From contig NZ_CP015579.1 of assembly GCF_002163585.1 (NCBI RefSeq), positions 2,914,001 to 2,978,000 on the forward strand: 64,000 bases of DNA, read 5' to 3'. This document shows, in pieces, positions 60,678 through 64,000 of the stretch. Each line of letters starts with the position of its first letter. The stretch's first letter is position 1. The notes under the pieces were generated by a model. The model was given only the letters and a program-made list of their open reading frames with translations, searched no databases and was not told where the DNA came from. The DNA is from Tatumella citrea (GTDB lineage: Bacteria; Pseudomonadota; Gammaproteobacteria; Enterobacterales; Enterobacteriaceae). The position numbers and the translations under genes are program-made.

Positions 60678-62114
60678 ATGGACATCACCAAAAACTTAAT
60701 TAAACCAGCACTGGTTAACGATGCACGAACGAGTTTGATCAGTGAAATTATTACGGACGGAGACTGGAACTGGGTTCGTCCGGACAACGACAAAATTAAA
60801 TTTGACCCTGGTATACCCGCGAATTACTACGAGTCTACGCTAGCTCCCTGGATGTCTTTCCCTGCAATGGAGACAGATAAGCAGTGTGAACTCGTAGTCA
60901 TTGGCGGTGGTCTGCTCGGTGCTTCAACAGCATTGCACCTTGCAGAATCAGGGATTGATACCATTTTGCTGGAAAAGAACACTATCGGTAGTGGAGCTTC
61001 TGGTCGTAATGGCGGGCAATTAACTCCGGGACTGGCTCGCTGGGAAGCGGAGTCGATGCTTGAAAATCTTTCAACGGACGAAGCCCGCCGTTTATGGCGT
61101 TTTACCTCGGCTGAGGCTATGGGCCTGATTGATGAAATAGCCGGTCGGTACGATCTACAACTGGACCGACAGTATGGACACCTGACAGCTGCTGTCCATC
61201 CCGGGCATATGAATGCACTGGTACAGGCCGCCGATGCCCGTAAGTTTCTGGGTGATGAACAGGTCACCATTCTGGGTAACTATCAGCTGCAGGATCATAT
61301 TAACTCGGATATTTACTACGGAGGCGTACTCGATAATTGTGGCGGGCAGATCCACTCACTGGCACTCAACCGGGGCTTAATTTACGGCTTCTTACTTAAC
61401 GGCGGCTGTGTCCACGAGCATAGCGAGGTCATAAAAATAGAAGAAAGTCCGACTGGAACGAAAGTACATACTGCTTCCGGTGTGATAACAGCAACCCGGG
61501 GAGTCGTTATTGCCGTGCATGACGAAACTCATAATCTGCTTAATGAAAACAGCTCAACTACCCTGCCCTTTTATACTTACGTGGGCGTAACTTCACCCGT
61601 GGAAGGCGGGCATCAGTCGCTGTTACCCACCGGCAAACCTGTCTATGATACACAGTTACAGATTGATTATTATCGCCCGGTACGTAATCAGCGCTTACTG
61701 TTTGGTGGGCAGGGAACAGGTATGCGTTGGGATGATACACGGACTGTAGACTACCTCACTTCACGTCTGCGTACTGTGTTTTCGCAGCGCGATGATATTC
61801 AGTTAGATTTTGCATGGAGTGGCACTACCGACTTAACCCTGAATGGTGCGACTGACTGTCGTCAAAATGGTGCTCACGGGCAGATTTATTCTGTACACGG
61901 CTGGAGTGGTCATGGCATTGCACAGACCGTCAGAATAGGAAAAGCCATTACTGATGATATTACCGGACGCAACGATGATTTTAAGATGCTGACATCAATA
62001 AAGCATACCTCGCTATTGCTGGGACGTCAGTTAGCTCCGGTAGCTATCCCGCTGGCAAAAACGCTACTGGGGATTTCATCAAAGTTAGCACCAGGTAAAA
62101 TGATCTCGTTCTGA
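60678..62114 (+). CDS. FAD-dependent amine oxidase, PuuB-like (DAO family)
   Basis: 478 residues. The FAD-binding LVVIGGGLLGASTALHLAESG begins near residue 72, then the glycine-rich GSGASGRNGGQLTPG, with VHGWSGHGIAQT near the C-terminus. The ~70-residue N-terminal extension before the Rossmann motif is longer than in PuuB. PuuB oxidises gamma-glutamylputrescine to the aldehyde. A homologous deamination of an imported amine, feeding the adjacent aldehyde dehydrogenase, is likely. No glutamylation ligase (puuA) is in the window, so the substrate may differ. Confidence 0.8.
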   Translation: MDITKNLIKPALVNDARTSLISEIITDGDWNWVRPDNDKIKFDPGIPANYYESTLAPWMSFPAMETDKQCELVVIGGGLLGASTALHLAESGIDTILLEKNTIGSGASGRNGGQLTPGLARWEAESMLENLSTDEARRLWRFTSAEAMGLIDEIAGRYDLQLDRQYGHLTAAVHPGHMNALVQAADARKFLGDEQVTILGNYQLQDHINSDIYYGGVLDNCGGQIHSLALNRGLIYGFLLNGGCVHEHSEVIKIEESPTGTKVHTASGVITATRGVVIAVHDETHNLLNENSSTTLPFYTYVGVTSPVEGGHQSLLPTGKPVYDTQLQIDYYRPVRNQRLLFGGQGTGMRWDDTRTVDYLTSRLRTVFSQRDDIQLDFAWSGTTDLTLNGATDCRQNGAHGQIYSVHGWSGHGIAQTVRIGKAITDDITGRNDDFKMLTSIKHTSLLLGRQLAPVAIPLAKTLLGISSKLAPGKMISF

Positions 62115-62123
62115 CAGGCTTTC

Positions 62124-62154
62124 GCCAGCTTTGCGGGCAAATTGCAAAGCTGGC
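62124..62154. terminator. Hairpin between convergent oxidase and Cache genes
   Basis: A perfect 11-bp stem GCCAGCTTTGC/GCAAAGCTGGC with a 9-base loop. No T-run; probably a shared 3' end structure. Confidence 0.6.
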
Positions 62155-62161
62155 ATAACCG

Positions 62162-62872
62162 TCACTCCGGCACAAACAACCGGAAAAAAGGTTTACTGAT
62201 AACTTCTTTTTCCGGCACCCTGGCCACCAGCGCCCCGGTACGAAAACCAGGATGGCTGGAAACCATCACCCGCCCTTCCGGGTTAATAATCACCACTCTC
62301 TCTCTGCACTGACGGATGAGTGATAATAATTCCTCCTCAACTACGCTGACCAGGATGTCCACCACCGCAACTCCTGCCAACACACCGTCAATCATCACAG
62401 GTGAAGATGCCGTCAGGGTATAGGCTGAAGTGCAAATGTAATCTACGTAAGGTCCGTGCAGATTAACGTTCTGCTCTTCTGGCCGATGCTTAAACCAGTC
62501 AAAAGTACTGAAATCCAGGCGTTGTTGGGTAGCCTGATCAAGTTCCAGGCAGGAAGCTTGTTGATTTTTGGGATTTTTAAACCACCATTCCAGAAACCAG
62601 TAAGGCTGCTGATGGTCTGTGGAATAGTGGTGGCTGGCAAATCCGGCACCAAAACAGTGCCGGCTGCCGGTAAGTACAGATTCAATGGAAGGAAACAGGA
62701 GTTTCCTTAACTGACTTTCACGAATTTTTTGCGGCAGGCTTTCATCAGTAGTATGCGCTGCCAGTTGCTGCGACAGCATCTTTGAAAGCTGCTGTGCAGA
62801 ATGGGTTACCGCATGGAGTAAAGCGTCTGTTTTGTCTGCAAGCTGTTGTTTACATTCATCATCACTTAGCAT
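62162..62872 (-). CDS. Soluble Cache/PDC-sensor domain protein
   Basis: 236 residues. There is no signal peptide and no membrane helix; an N-terminal helical stretch (~1-55) leads into a PDC/Cache-like domain (DGPYVDYICTSAYTLTASSPVMIDG-type region, here NLHGPYVDYICTSAYTLT and GVLAGVAVVDILV, then VVIINPEGRVMVSSHPG). Cache domains normally sense small ligands outside the cell as part of chemoreceptors or kinases. A free cytosolic one with no output domain is unusual. It lies 9 bases after the GntR gene, so the two form an operon and may work together. Confidence 0.7.
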   Translation of the reverse strand: MLSDDECKQQLADKTDALLHAVTHSAQQLSKMLSQQLAAHTTDESLPQKIRESQLRKLLFPSIESVLTGSRHCFGAGFASHHYSTDHQQPYWFLEWWFKNPKNQQASCLELDQATQQRLDFSTFDWFKHRPEEQNVNLHGPYVDYICTSAYTLTASSPVMIDGVLAGVAVVDILVSVVEEELLSLIRQCRERVVIINPEGRVMVSSHPGFRTGALVARVPEKEVISKPFFRLFVPE

Positions 62873-62881
62873 TTTTTTCCA

Positions 62882-63607
62882 CTATGTTGTATGAATACTG
62901 AACTTAACTTCGATAAGTCTGGAAGTAAAATGATTCACCATATTTCCGGCAATACGTACCGCCTGTTCGCTATCCCGCTGTTCAAAAGCTGCCAGCAAAT
63001 GTCGATAAAATCCCACAATTTGCAGGTGAAACTCATCAGACTGATACAGCATGGTCACCAGTGCCGCCCATTCTGCCTGGACCATCAGTTCCTGGTTCGC
63101 AATCCGGGCTGATTGTGAGTTTGCCGCAATGGTGAGCAAACATCGCATGTCTGACTGGCAACGTATTTCAGGACTGGCAGACTGTTCCAGTGCCTCGACA
63201 AACCCGGTCAGAGCAGCCAAATCTTTGGCGGTCATCCTTTCGGTCGCCAGTCGACTGGCATGGCAGAAAATAGCGCAATGCCATTCGCCAAGATCTGATA
63301 AATATTCGGTACTGATTGACCGGAAACTGTCGCTGGGAAAAGCCTCTTTGGCAATTGACTCTGCGACAAAACTTCCACCATTTCGCCCACGAGCGGTATA
63401 GATTAATCCTTTCGCTCTCAGGGTATTCAGAGCTTCCCTGATGGTGATATGTGATACACCCATCATCCGGGCCAAATCGGCTTCATTAGGCAATTGTTCA
63501 TTGGCCGCGAGCAAGCCCGAAATAATCGCATTGGCCAGTCGCTGAATGATCTGGTCTGAACGGCTGGACTGGCCGATAGGTGAAAAAATCACAGCATGAG
63601 TAATCAT
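62882..63607 (-). CDS. GntR/FadR-family (FCD) transcriptional regulator
   Basis: 241 residues. The winged helix is at ~15-80 (IIQRLANAIISGLLAANEQLPNEADLARMMGVSHITIREALNTLRAKGLI). An all-helical FCD effector domain follows, with EWHCAIFCHASRLATERM, DMRCLLTIAANSQSARIANQEL and HLLAAFEQRDSEQAVRIAGNMVNHF. FCD regulators usually sense a carboxylic acid and repress the neighbouring catabolic genes. It is divergent from the aldehyde dehydrogenase and likely controls the amine cluster, replacing PuuR. Confidence 0.87.
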   Translation of the reverse strand: MITHAVIFSPIGQSSRSDQIIQRLANAIISGLLAANEQLPNEADLARMMGVSHITIREALNTLRAKGLIYTARGRNGGSFVAESIAKEAFPSDSFRSISTEYLSDLGEWHCAIFCHASRLATERMTAKDLAALTGFVEALEQSASPEIRCQSDMRCLLTIAANSQSARIANQELMVQAEWAALVTMLYQSDEFHLQIVGFYRHLLAAFEQRDSEQAVRIAGNMVNHFTSRLIEVKFSIHTT

Positions 63608-63878
63608 AGACCTCGTGATTTCTTGTGTTATTGCTTAAAAGAATGGTGAGTATTGATAACATAAAACCACCGTCAATGATATGTCACCGGGCCCGCTTGT
63701 TCCGCGAGCCGACACAGGATTATCCCCCTGCTATTTACGGAAAATATCACCACAATTTTATCACCCTTCGCCTGCTTTGCTCGCCAGTTGCCATATAAAA
63801 ATCATATGACATCAACGCTATAAATCTTCATGTACCAATGATAAAACATAATAAAACTTATGTTAAAGGATATGTGTC
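63608..63878. promoter_or_regulatory. Divergent promoter region GntR regulator - aldehyde dehydrogenase
   Basis: 271 bases, AT-rich near the dehydrogenase. It should hold both promoters and the GntR operator. No clear TNGTNNNACNA-type site could be fixed by eye. AAAGGATATGTGTC is the ribosome binding site of the downstream gene. Confidence 0.5.
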
Positions 63879-64000
63879 ATGCGTAAACTATCTCACTATA
63901 TAAACAATAGCTTCACCGCTGAAAGCAAAGGTGATTTTTTCCCGCTGATAAGCCCAGTGACAGGAGAGGCTTACGCATTATCTCCCGAGGCCGGACAGGA
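63879..64000 (+). CDS. Aldehyde dehydrogenase, N-terminal fragment (truncated by window)
   Basis: About 40 residues from the ATG at 63879 (AAGGA eight bases upstream) before the window ends: MRKLSHYINNSFTAES, then FFPLISPVTGEAYALSPEA. The N-terminal pattern INN-F-(x)n-NP/SPVTGE is typical of NAD(P)+-dependent aldehyde dehydrogenases such as gamma-glutamyl-aminobutyraldehyde or betaine aldehyde dehydrogenases. It would oxidise the aldehyde made by the PuuB-like oxidase. The catalytic Cys and Glu lie beyond the window. Confidence 0.7.
   Translation, partial: MRKLSHYINNSFTAESKGDFFPLISPVTGEAYALSPEAGQ

Noticed and set aside
1..64000. CRISPR arrays, rRNA genes and complete insertion sequences
   Set aside because: No regularly spaced repeats, rRNA sequence or transposase-like protein seen anywhere in the window.

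Overview
The window looks like the chromosome of an enterobacterium (Enterobacterales). It is probably in or near the Erwiniaceae (Pantoea/Erwinia/Tatumella-like); this placement is inferred from protein similarity recalled from memory and has not been tested. The backbone follows the E. coli order flk - yfcJ - fabB - mnmC - yfcL - epmC - yfcA - mepA - aroC - prmB - smrB - sixA - fadJ - fadI - yfcZ - fadL - mlaA - yfdC - argW. The E. coli fimbrial genes between smrB and sixA are absent.

Layout. (1) 1-5.5 kb: the C-terminal part of flk, then accessory genes not found there in E. coli (a rhodanese, a divergent MocR regulator and an M20 amidohydrolase) around the yfcJ transporter. (2) 5.5-21.6 kb: conserved housekeeping genes for fatty acid synthesis and degradation, tRNA and ribosome modification, chorismate synthesis and outer membrane lipid transport. 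Sequences matching the FadR operator lie upstream of fabB, fadI and fadL. (3) 21.6-28.6 kb: a complete cytochrome c maturation operon, ccmABCDE-F-dsbE-H-I, on the minus strand between mlaA and yfdC, with separate ccmH and ccmI. (4) 29-33.5 kb: yfdC, a LysR regulator, a compact three-gene operon of unknown function, an AT-rich stretch with a broken small gene, and tRNA-Arg(CCU) argW, a known integration site in enterobacteria. (5) 33.6-44.1 kb: a DUF1003 membrane protein and the full glycogen operon glgBXCAP.

(6) 44.6-53.5 kb: the most interesting catabolic block. A SorC-family regulator, a second triose-phosphate-isomerase-like enzyme and a fused DhaK-DhaL kinase run on the minus strand. Opposite them run an EryI/RpiB-type isomerase, a xylose-isomerase-like TIM barrel, an MFS permease of the anion symporter type and a 2-hydroxyacid dehydrogenase. 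A second TIM barrel closes the block convergently. Kinase, TIM-like isomerase and EryI-like isomerase together match the known route L-erythrulose -> L-erythrulose-1-P -> D-erythrulose-4-P -> D-erythrose-4-P. The extra enzymes suggest an upstream substrate that is not established. A perfect palindrome in the divergent intergenic region is a good operator candidate.

(7) 54-64 kb: an O-methyltransferase, a small membrane protein, and a nitrilase-family amidase divergent from a LysR regulator. After these comes a polyamine/amine-type uptake and oxidation cluster: two APC permeases (one PuuP-like), a PuuB-like FAD amine oxidase, a soluble Cache-domain protein in an operon with an FCD-type GntR regulator, and the start of an aldehyde dehydrogenase running off the end. 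No rRNA, complete insertion sequence or CRISPR array was seen.
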